Positions 1 through 5,185 of a DNA stretch of 7,723 nucleotides are shown here, one piece after another (the stretch's first letter is position 1; each line of letters begins with the position of its first letter). The stretch spans positions 1 to 7,723 of the forward strand of contig JAFOXS010000166.1 in NCBI GenBank assembly GCA_017391665.1. The letters run 5' to 3'. This DNA is from Alistipes sp. (GTDB lineage: Bacteria; Bacteroidota; Bacteroidia; Bacteroidales; Rikenellaceae). The position numbers were made by a program, and so were the translations under genes. The notes beneath the pieces are model-generated. The model did not search any database and was not told where the DNA came from. It saw only the letters and a list, made by a program, of their open reading frames with translations.

Positions 1-80
1 AGAGAGGGATTCGAACCCCCGGAGCCTCGCAGCTCAACGGTTTTCAAGACCGCCGCAATCGACCACTCTGCCATCTCTCC
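1..80 (-). tRNA. tRNA-Ser (anticodon UGA), 3' end cut by window edge
   Basis: Read on the minus strand from base 80, the sequence folds as a class II tRNA. The 5' acceptor strand is GGAGAGA, followed by a D arm, an anticodon stem with loop TCTTGAAAA (anticodon TGA), a long variable arm (GAGCTGCGAGGCTC region), and a T arm with loop TTCGAAT closed by GGGGG/CCCTC. Only the first three bases of the 3' acceptor strand (TCT) are inside the window; the other four, the discriminator base and any CCA lie before base 1. The long variable arm and the UGA anticodon identify serine. A promoter sits almost directly against the 5' end (86-117). Confidence 0.95.
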
Positions 81-85
81 AAGTG

Positions 86-117
86 CAAAAGTAGAACACT
101 TTTTTTGATTGACCAAA
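86..117 (-). promoter_or_regulatory. Bacteroidetes-type promoter of tRNA-Ser
   Basis: On the minus strand TTTG (117-114) is followed after 20 bases by TACTTTTG (93-86), an exact match to the TAnnTTTG -7 element. Only five bases separate the -7 element from the mature tRNA 5' end at base 80. Transcription should therefore begin at or within a base or two of the tRNA itself. The match is seen directly; promoter activity is inferred. Confidence 0.6.
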
Positions 118-126
118 TATTTTTGC

Positions 127-150
127 AATTTTTTTAGTAATTTTTTTAGT
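127..150. repeat. Perfect 12-bp tandem duplication in AT-rich spacer
   Basis: AATTTTTTTAGT occurs twice head to tail (127-138 and 139-150) in the spacer between the divergent tRNA-Ser and HU genes. Together with neighbouring T runs it makes a strongly A/T-tracted, probably curved stretch upstream of both promoters. It may act as an UP-like element or be slippage-derived; the sequence does not decide this. Confidence 0.6.
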
Positions 151-208
151 TATCACATTTTTAAGCTACGGCAAAACACTCATTATCAACAAAAAAGTGC
201 GCATTTTT

Positions 209-238
209 TTTGAATATTAAAAAAAAGTCTTATATTTG
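209..238 (+). promoter_or_regulatory. Bacteroidetes-type promoter of the HU gene
   Basis: TTTG (209-212) is followed after 18 bases by TATATTTG (231-238), which matches the TAnnTTTG -7 consensus exactly. The expected start of transcription, near 244, gives a leader of about 40 bases ahead of the HU start at 284. Confidence 0.65.
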
Positions 239-283
239 TATTACATATCATAACTTACTAACCTACAAATACCGTTACTAAGA

Positions 284-544
284 ATGAATAAATCACAGTT
301 AATCAACGCAGTAGCAGAGCAGACTTCTTTAAGTAAAAATGACGTTAAAAAAGCTATCGATGCATTCTTTGCTATTGCTGAGGAAAAATTGCAGCAGGGA
401 GAGAAGGTTGTTGTTTCGGGTTTTGGCGTATTCTCAGTGGCCCATGTGGCCGAGCGTGTTGGCCGTAACCCCCGCACTGGCGAGCAGGTAAGCATACCGC
501 CACGTCGCAATGTGCGTTTCCGTTCGAGTATGGACATCAAATAG
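284..544 (+). CDS. HU/IHF-family DNA-binding protein
   Basis: This 86-residue basic protein is of the HU/IHF family. It binds DNA as a dimer without strict sequence choice, bends it and helps organise the nucleoid. The family pattern is clear: two N-terminal helices (residues 3-38), the conserved GFGVF turn (46-50), and a beta arm with RNPRTGE (61-67). Pro63 in that arm corresponds to the proline that intercalates into DNA. A basic stretch, IPPRRNVRFR, follows. The protein ends slightly early: the usual last helix after the F-K-P-G-K segment is reduced to RSSMDIK, against about 90 residues in typical HU. The start at 284 is the first ATG after the promoter and gives the standard MNKxxLI N-terminus. 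The gene is monocistronic, between its own promoter and a terminator at 574. Whether it is HU-alpha-like, HU-beta-like or another paralogue cannot be told. Confidence 0.95.
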   Translation: MNKSQLINAVAEQTSLSKNDVKKAIDAFFAIAEEKLQQGEKVVVSGFGVFSVAHVAERVGRNPRTGEQVSIPPRRNVRFRSSMDIK

Positions 545-573
545 TTGACAATCCTAAAATCCCTATAAAAGAT

Positions 574-607
574 AGAGACCTACCTGCGCGGAGGTCTCTT
601 TTTCTTT
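574..607 (+). terminator. Intrinsic terminator of the HU gene
   Basis: AGAGACCT (574-581) pairs perfectly with AGGTCTCT (592-599) across a 10-base loop, followed by TTTTTCTTT. It starts 30 bases after the HU stop and precedes the next promoter, so it isolates the HU transcript from the oxidoreductase gene. Confidence 0.85.
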
Positions 608-626
608 GTTATTTTCCCAACAAACG

Positions 627-657
627 TTGGCGTTTATATATAAATATAGTACCTTTG
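627..657 (+). promoter_or_regulatory. Bacteroidetes-type promoter of the SQR-like gene
   Basis: TTGG (627-630), a one-base variant of the -33 element, is followed after exactly 19 bases by TACCTTTG (650-657), a full TAnnTTTG match. Transcription would begin near 663, giving a leader of about 23 bases. This supports the ATG at 686 over the internal ATG at 722. Confidence 0.65.
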
Positions 658-685
658 CGGCCGAAATCTAAATTTTCACCCAACA

Positions 686-2068
686 ATGGAACACCTCGAA
701 TTTGAAAAGCAGTTGCGCCGCATGGAGCGCGACGGAGTAATCACACGTAAACAATTCCTACAGATAATGGCCGTAGCGGGTGCCTTCGTGGCACTCGGAA
801 CCGACAAGGCATACGCCGCAAAGAGCAATGCCCGCGGACGCATCGTCATCATCGGTGGTGGCGCAGCAGGTATCAGCATGGCTTCACGTCTGAAGCGTGC
901 TCTCGCAGATCCCGACATCACGATCATCGACCCCAGCGACAAGCACTTCTACCAGCCAGGCTTCACGCTCATCGGCGGTGGTGTATATGGCAAGGATGAT
1001 GTGTGGCGCAAGCAGGAGGATTGCATGCCAAAGGGCGTAAAGTGGGTGAAGGATGTGGTGACGCTGGTTCACCCCACCCAGAACAAGGTGGACACAGCCC
1101 ACAACGGCTCCATCGAGTACGACTTCATGGTGCTGGCACCTGGAGTGAAGTATGACTGGGATCGTATCGAGGGTATAACATACAAGACCATAGGCCAGGG
1201 CAACGCCCACACCATCTACGACTGGCGCGGTGCACAGCTCACATGGCCCGCCATGCAGGAGTTTGCCCGCAAGGGAGGTCGTGGCGTATTCTGCGACACC
1301 TATACCAAGCATAAGTGCGGTGGCGCTCCAAAGAAGATCTCGCTGCTCACGTGGGACAATGCCCGCAAGGAGGGCACAACCGACCGCATCGACATGCACT
1401 ACTACACGGGTAGTTCATCGCTATACAACGTACCTCACTTCACGCCTCGACTGGAGGAGATTTATCGTGAAAGAAACATCCCCGTGGATACGCAGTGTAA
1501 GCTGCGTGCCATAGATACACACGCCAAGAAGGCATACTTCGATCAGACTATAAAGGCGGAGGACGGAACGCAGAGCGTAAAGAAGATTGTGGCCGAGTAC
1601 GATTTCATGCACTTTCTGGTGCCGCAGTGTGCTCCCGACTTCGTGCGCGAATCGGGTCTGAGCTGGACCGAGGGGTCGCTGGCTGCCGACGGCTGGGCGA
1701 TGACCGACCAGTACACGCTCGTGCACAAGACCTATTCAAACATCATCTGTCTGGGCGACTGCGCAGGCATACCCACATCGAAGACCTCGGCTGCGATTCG
1801 CAAGCAGCTGCCCGTAGCGACGGCCAACCTCGTCTCGATAATGGAAGGCGGCGCACCCGAAGTAAAATACAACGGATACGCCGCATGTCCAATTGTTACC
1901 GAGTACGGTAAAGTGCTGATGTGCGAGTTCGACTACGACAAGAAGGAACAGATCACATTCCCGCTCTCGCTCCTTGACATGTCGCGCGAGCAATGGGTGG
2001 CCTGGCTTCTGAAGGTCTATGGACTCAAGCCCATCTACTTCGAACTCATGCTGCGAGGATTATACTAA
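686..2068 (+). CDS. sqr: Sulfide:quinone oxidoreductase-like FAD flavoprotein with export-like leader
   Basis: The 460-residue product resembles SQR of the SQRDL/SQOR kind. SQR oxidises sulfide to sulfane sulfur on a catalytic cysteine pair and passes electrons via FAD to the quinone pool at the membrane. Visible signatures are: an FAD-binding GGGAAG (57-62); HFYQPGFTLIGGG (87-99), close to the SQOR form; KCGGAPKK with Cys211, matching KCAGAPQK of SQOR; GDCAGIPTSKT with Cys359, matching GDC-N-L-PTSKT; and a C-terminal hydrophobic, amphipathic tail ending LMLRGLY, like the membrane-anchoring tail of SQOR. Extra cysteines are at 113, 203 and 315. Unusually, residues 20-45 look like a signal sequence: TRKQFLQ, a Tat-like motif with RK in place of RR, then a hydrophobic run and AYAA. 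A charged segment of about 19 residues precedes it. The protein may therefore act on the periplasmic face. Cofactor and family are well supported; sulfide as substrate is inferred. Related options are a flavocytochrome-c-type sulfide dehydrogenase or a type II NADH dehydrogenase, but neither explains both cysteine motifs. The stop abuts the converging lipoprotein gene. Confidence 0.8.
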   Translation: MEHLEFEKQLRRMERDGVITRKQFLQIMAVAGAFVALGTDKAYAAKSNARGRIVIIGGGAAGISMASRLKRALADPDITIIDPSDKHFYQPGFTLIGGGVYGKDDVWRKQEDCMPKGVKWVKDVVTLVHPTQNKVDTAHNGSIEYDFMVLAPGVKYDWDRIEGITYKTIGQGNAHTIYDWRGAQLTWPAMQEFARKGGRGVFCDTYTKHKCGGAPKKISLLTWDNARKEGTTDRIDMHYYTGSSSLYNVPHFTPRLEEIYRERNIPVDTQCKLRAIDTHAKKAYFDQTIKAEDGTQSVKKIVAEYDFMHFLVPQCAPDFVRESGLSWTEGSLAADGWAMTDQYTLVHKTYSNIICLGDCAGIPTSKTSAAIRKQLPVATANLVSIMEGGAPEVKYNGYAACPIVTEYGKVLMCEFDYDKKEQITFPLSLLDMSREQWVAWLLKVYGLKPIYFELMLRGLY

Positions 2069-2638
2069 TCAGCTCGGCAGCCCGCCATCAACTGTTGAAC
2101 TACCCTCGTTCTGGTGACAGATCGGTGACAGTATGTAGTCGCCGTAAGTGTAATCAGCACGGGGGTTCACAATGCTTATGTGCATCACTCCCGACTCGCG
2201 GTAGTAGATGTAGGCGCTCTGCGCGTAACCATAAACATTGCCCTCGATGAGCATGGCATACTCCACGCGATCGGGGGTGTCGAGACAATACACCTCTTTG
2301 ACGGTGCAATCTCTGAACTCACCTTTTTCAAAGGCCGAAAGAACGGTCTGAGGCAGATCGGCATAAGGCATGCTACTCTCGGTAAGATACCACTTGCCGT
2401 TCTCGTCAAACCACGCTACACAATTAGTGTCAAGGCCCCCTTCATCAACTGCGCCGATAGTAAAATCGGCAACAAAATAACCTAATCGACTGCCCCAACC
2501 GTCAATGACTGCGGTTGGGAATTTTTCCATGAAGGTTTCACGGGCCTGCTGTGCCCCGCCGACGGATTCTAAATCCGCCAGTTTGATGCATGACGTCAAA
2601 ACGGACACTGCACAAACATTAATTAATAGTCTTTTCAT
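2069..2638 (-). CDS. Small lipoprotein with PepSY-like (BLIP-like) domain
   Basis: This 189-residue protein begins with a short lipoprotein signal peptide. After MKRLLINVCAVSV comes the lipobox LTSC, with Cys17 as the lipidated residue, so it should be anchored in an envelope membrane. The mature part resembles the putative PepSY-like/BLIP-like fold found in many Bacteroidales secreted proteins: F..KFPTA...W (37-48), Y.V.DFTIG (54-62), VAWFDENGKWYLTES (74-88), LPQTVLSAF (95-103) and a closing strand (VEYAMLIEG, 125-133). Such domains are thought to bind or inhibit, but no function can be assigned here. The last 50 or so residues (YIYYRESG... onward) extend past the core. There is no clear KDD-type surface-export signal after Cys17. 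The stop codon is immediately next to that of the SQR-like gene, with no bases between. The leader is AT-rich with no Shine-Dalgarno sequence. Confidence 0.8.
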   Translation of the reverse strand: MKRLLINVCAVSVLTSCIKLADLESVGGAQQARETFMEKFPTAVIDGWGSRLGYFVADFTIGAVDEGGLDTNCVAWFDENGKWYLTESSMPYADLPQTVLSAFEKGEFRDCTVKEVYCLDTPDRVEYAMLIEGNVYGYAQSAYIYYRESGVMHISIVNPRADYTYGDYILSPICHQNEGSSTVDGGLPS

Positions 2639-2969
2639 GAGCTTAAAATTTATAAGGATTATAGGGATTGATTTCGTCGTTGTAGCTCACTCGAAACTAT
2701 GTCTGTCCACACATTGTACCAAATACGATAGGGGCGTATGTGGCACTTTTTTGGACTCTTGTTACAAATGTATAAAATTATTAACCGTTTTTATCCTGTT
2801 TTCTAACAATTTAAATGAAAAATAGAGGTTTTTCAATGAAAAACTCACATATTACATATTTATGCGAATAAAGCAATATTTTATTCAATAAATATTCAGC
2901 CGCAAATTTTACTATTATAGTTTTGAGTGATTTAGCAAAATATGGATATTCGCGGGTATGCAGGAAAAT
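2639..2969. other. AT-rich intergenic stretch upstream of the lipoprotein gene
   Basis: No open frame with protein-like composition is present. Besides the possible minus-strand -7 element at 2765-2772, a plus-strand TAGTTTTG (2918-2925) fits TAnnTTTG but has no -33 partner at the right spacing. The AT-rich composition here contrasts sharply with the GC-rich hairpin block that follows at 2970. Confidence 0.5.
2765..2772 (-). promoter_or_regulatory. Possible -7 element for the lipoprotein gene
   Basis: On the minus strand this reads TACATTTG, an exact TAnnTTTG match. No TTTG or TTG lies about 19 bases upstream, so the element is incomplete. Use of it would give a leader of about 120 bases before the ATG at 2638. 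Confidence 0.35.
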
Positions 2970-3001
2970 AAAAAACGGCTGCGTCACGTGGGGCGCAGCC
3001 G
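2965..3001 (-). terminator. Strong intrinsic terminator, minus strand
   Basis: On the minus strand CGGCTGCG (3001-2994) pairs perfectly with CGCAGCCG (2983-2976) over a 10-base loop, followed by TTTTTTATTTT. It lies about 370 bases past the stop of the FadL-type gene, at the end of the hairpin block. It would end whatever is transcribed leftward through that block. Confidence 0.85.
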
Positions 3002-3326
3002 ACCAGCAATCAAAAAACCATATTCTACAAAAAGAGTATTTTCTTCATAGGGATTAGCGTGGGGCGACTAAGTATTTCGCCCACTTCAATCGCGCGGGTG
3101 CAGTGCGCTGTGCACTTAAAACGTTTCCGAAGTTTCGTGTCAATCCGAATCGTCGCGTTTATTCAGATTGTCACGTCGTTCATCCGCGTTGGCGCCGTGC
3201 CTGCGCCCTGCCCTCTGCGATGAACACGATTGCTCGTGTGCTGCCATTGCCAGCCTTCGGCCGGGGTCGTTGCTCCCCAACCGAAAGGCAACGGCTTATC
3301 TACGTCCTGCTTACAAGTGCAGGCTT
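2970..3326 (-). ncRNA. Candidate structured noncoding RNA (unassigned family)
   Basis: This GC-rich block between AT-rich flanks holds a chain of hairpins and no credible protein. In minus-strand reading order they are: CCTGC/GCAGG (3323-3306); a compound hairpin at 3295-3243 (9-bp outer stem, TTCGG/CCGAA middle, GGGG/CCCC tip); ACACGA-GCAA-TCGTGT with a GNRA tetraloop (3239-3224); GTTCAT.CGC paired with GCGATGAAC (3225-3178), enclosing GGCGC/GCGCC; a stem of 10 bp plus A.A mismatch plus 4 bp at 3175-3136; and GTGGGCGA/TCGCCCCAC (3083-3059). The series ends in a strong terminator at 3001-2965. Strand is argued from wobbles: three stems carry G.U on the minus strand (3246/3292, 3255/3286, 3146/3165) that would be A.C on the plus strand. 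The hallmarks of tmRNA, RNase P RNA, SRP RNA and common riboswitches were not found. It could be an independent RNA or the structured 3' UTR of the FadL-type gene, which ends at 3373. The 5' end is not defined. Confidence 0.45.
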
Positions 3327-3332
3327 TTTTTT
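3306..3332 (+). terminator. Possible plus-strand terminator at the right edge of the hairpin block
   Basis: CCTGC (3306-3310) pairs with GCAGG (3319-3323) over an 8-base loop, followed by C and eight Ts (3325-3332). It has the form of an intrinsic terminator for rightward transcription, with a short 5-bp stem. No plus-strand gene precedes it. It may stop rightward transcripts before they run antisense into the FadL-type gene, or be simply the first hairpin of the minus-strand RNA. Confidence 0.45.
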
Positions 3333-3346
3333 CTACAATAAGTTAA

Positions 3347-3365
3347 TTGCGTGTATCTTACGCAA
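3347..3365 (-). terminator. Weak hairpin just after the FadL-type gene
   Basis: TTGCGT and ACGCAA form a perfect 6-bp stem with a 7-base loop, starting 7 bases beyond the FadL-type stop codon. On the minus strand it is followed by TTAACTTATT, which is only moderately T-rich. It may be a weak terminator or an mRNA-end stabiliser, allowing readthrough into the structured block. Confidence 0.35.
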
Positions 3366-3372
3366 GCTGGAA

Positions 3373-4764
3373 CTATCGGCCAAGCTTGATATCCAGACCC
3401 AGACCGCAAGCGATTGAGGTACGGCTGAATACGTCGGTGTACTGACCGAGGTTCATGCCACCGAATGAGTGAATGCCTGTGCTTGTAACATCCTGGTAGA
3501 ATGTAGGCATAACACCGAAGTTAAGACCGATCTTCTCGCTGAAGCTGTACATAAAACCAAGACCTACAGATACTGAGGGGCATGAGAAGTTCATGTCAGA
3601 GTACTTAGCGGGATCCATGTCAAGAGCTGTGTACTGTGCACCAGCTGATACCAGCCACTTGTCGGTGATCTGCCACTCAGCGCCGAGCAAATACTCAGTT
3701 GTGTTGCCTGTGATCACGTTAGAGAATGAGTTCTCAGCGTTCTTGTCGAAGAACTCGTGCCACTCGGCTGTAACCTTAACGGGACCGAAGTGACGGCTAA
3801 CAGCAACTGCCAGCAGGGCAGGAGTCTCAGCCTTAACCTTTGCGCCGTTGGGGAACATGCCGCCAGTGCCGAGGTTGATATCCTTCGATGTCTCGTTCTC
3901 GAGCTCGGTACGCATCTCAAACTCATACTTTACTGATGCATCCCACTTGCCCTTGTGGAAAGAGAGTGCCAATACGGGGCTGAATGATGAACCCTTCTGC
4001 TTAACGTCGAGCTGCTGATCTACCAATGCAGCGTAAGTCCCCATGTTGATAGAGGTGAGCAACTGAGAAGCAGAGATCATACCTGAATTGGGGTTCAAAA
4101 GGGGATGAGCGGGGTTGAGCATCATGTTGCTCAAGCCAGCCTTATAAGAGTTGCTTGATGAGCTGTAACGAACCATAGCAGCCACTGACAACCAGTCGGT
4201 GATGCGGAATGCTGCACCGAAGTTGAAAGCAAGCGTCATAGACGAACCCTCGAGGAAGAGGTCGCGGCTGTACTGCGTAGTGGTAAGGCCATTGGCAGTA
4301 AGGAGCGTGGGGAACGATGAAACGATACGCTCGAACGATGCCAGACCGTTGTCATACTTGATGGTACCACCACCACCGTTTACACCCATACCTGCCATCA
4401 GGGCGATACGGTTGTGCTTCCATGCGAAGTGAACGCTGGGCACAAGGGGTGAGAATACTGAACCCTGGAACTCAGTCTCAGAGAAACCACCAGGAAGGTT
4501 GTTGCCCATCACGAGGCTTGAAGATGTTGTACGGGTCTGCTTAGCCATCTGGTCGTTGATACCGATGTGGAAACCGTTATCCATAAATACTACACCTGCG
4601 GGGTTGTAGTAAACAGCATCAGACTGGAGTGATGTACCGCGAGCTAAGCTACGCAGGAATGCTGCACTCTGGTTTGTGTTAGTCATGGGGCCACCAGCAA
4701 ATACTGCAGTGTGGCAGATTGTCGCGCCCAACAGGGCAAGAAGCAATTTTTCTAAAAATTTCAT
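3373..4764 (-). CDS. OmpP1/FadL/TodX-family outer-membrane protein
   Basis: This 463-residue protein belongs to the FadL family: outer-membrane beta-barrels with an N-terminal hatch that admit long-chain fatty acids and other hydrophobic molecules. It has a signal peptide (KFLEKLLLALLGATICHTAVFA, cleavage probably after Ala23). The mature N-terminus starts GGPMTNTNQSAAFLRSLARG, and DAVYYNPAG has the NPA motif (54-56) that marks the hatch in this family. The rest is alternating-residue beta-strand sequence rich in Gly, Ser and aromatics (for example FGPVKVTAEW, SVSVGLGFMYSF), as in a 14-stranded barrel. The chain ends DIKLGR rather than with the usual terminal Phe or Tyr. The start at 4764 gives the signal peptide directly, with no Shine-Dalgarno sequence. 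The promoter at 4871-4901 gives a leader of about 100 bases. The substrate cannot be read from sequence; fatty acid is the family default. Confidence 0.9.
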   Translation of the reverse strand: MKFLEKLLLALLGATICHTAVFAGGPMTNTNQSAAFLRSLARGTSLQSDAVYYNPAGVVFMDNGFHIGINDQMAKQTRTTSSSLVMGNNLPGGFSETEFQGSVFSPLVPSVHFAWKHNRIALMAGMGVNGGGGTIKYDNGLASFERIVSSFPTLLTANGLTTTQYSRDLFLEGSSMTLAFNFGAAFRITDWLSVAAMVRYSSSSNSYKAGLSNMMLNPAHPLLNPNSGMISASQLLTSINMGTYAALVDQQLDVKQKGSSFSPVLALSFHKGKWDASVKYEFEMRTELENETSKDINLGTGGMFPNGAKVKAETPALLAVAVSRHFGPVKVTAEWHEFFDKNAENSFSNVITGNTTEYLLGAEWQITDKWLVSAGAQYTALDMDPAKYSDMNFSCPSVSVGLGFMYSFSEKIGLNFGVMPTFYQDVTSTGIHSFGGMNLGQYTDVFSRTSIACGLGLDIKLGR

Positions 4765-4870
4765 AATACTTTGTTTTAACGCCCGGCCATGATTGCTTGC
4801 GACCGTGCGCTGTTGTTAATATTGGTTTTTTGAGTTTCTGCTGTCACTCCGCCGAAACGGATTACGGATG

Positions 4871-4901
4871 CAAAAGTCAAATTTTTTTTCTGAACCGCAA
4901 A
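4871..4901 (-). promoter_or_regulatory. Promoter of the FadL-type gene
   Basis: On the minus strand TTTG (4901-4898) is followed after exactly 19 bases by GACTTTTG (4878-4871), one mismatch from TAnnTTTG. The start of transcription would fall near 4864, giving a leader of about 100 bases. Confidence 0.6.
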
Positions 4902-4941
4902 ATTTATGTGGTTAAGTACCCCGAAATGGTATGAAAGACGG

Positions 4942-4990
4942 TTTTGAGGGGACGAAACATGCCATTTTGTGGCGAAAATACCCCTCAAAA
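4942..4990. repeat. 10-bp perfect inverted repeat enclosing a small hairpin, between divergent genes
   Basis: TTTTGAGGGG (4942-4951) and CCCCTCAAAA (4981-4990) are exact inverted copies 29 bases apart. Inside them GCCA-TTTTG-TGGC (4961-4973) forms a nested stem. The element lies about 40 bases upstream of the -33 element of the FadL-type gene and about 130 bases upstream of the pgk -7 element. It could be an operator for a dimeric regulator, a cruciform, or a small transcript. No family is recognised. Confidence 0.5.
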
Positions 4991-5009
4991 TGTCGTATCG
5001 TGGAATCTG

Positions 5010-5027
5010 CATGTTCTATAGAGCATG
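5010..5027. promoter_or_regulatory. Near-perfect 18-bp palindrome upstream of pgk (possible operator)
   Basis: CATGTTCTATAGAGCATG is self-complementary except at one symmetric position (T5014/G5023). It lies about 95 bases upstream of the pgk -7 element, in the divergent region. The shape and length suit a site for a dimeric DNA-binding protein, but the regulator is unknown and no second copy is seen in the window. Confidence 0.35.
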
Positions 5028-5122
5028 TGGCCCGATGGTCACCAGAGAGTAAAAAATGGGGTTAATTGCCACATTTTGAAATAAAAGGGTGAAATGGCGG
5101 TGTAACGTATTGAAATTTTAAG

Positions 5123-5130
5123 TATATTTG
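5123..5130 (+). promoter_or_regulatory. -7 element of the pgk promoter
   Basis: TATATTTG matches TAnnTTTG exactly and sits about 55 bases ahead of the pgk ATG. A -33 TTTG at 19-base spacing is not evident: the bases there read GTGT. Only the -7 part is therefore well supported. The A/T-rich leader has no Shine-Dalgarno sequence. Confidence 0.55.
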
Positions 5131-5185
5131 CCCGTATTCTGCAAAGAAATTTCATAAACATTAAACTTTATAAAACTAAAACACT

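Noticed and set aside
884..1399. Minus-strand open frame of 171 codons inside the SQR-like gene
   Set aside because: It lies wholly antisense to a well-supported flavoprotein gene. Its protein has no recognisable domain and is explained by the GC-rich codon pattern of the real gene.
2970..3326. Known housekeeping RNA (tmRNA, RNase P RNA, SRP RNA, 6S RNA) or riboswitch
   Set aside because: No GAGGAAAGTC core of RNase P RNA, no tRNA-like ends of tmRNA and no GGAAGCAGC SRP core are visible. There is no single long 6S-type rod and no recognised riboswitch core. A covariance-model search would be needed for a firm exclusion.
3103..3417. Plus-strand open frame of 104 codons across the hairpin block
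   Set aside because: Its composition is Arg/Pro/Cys-rich with no family pattern. It runs through every stem of the structured block and into the 3' end of the FadL-type gene on the other strand. It has no promoter at the right place.
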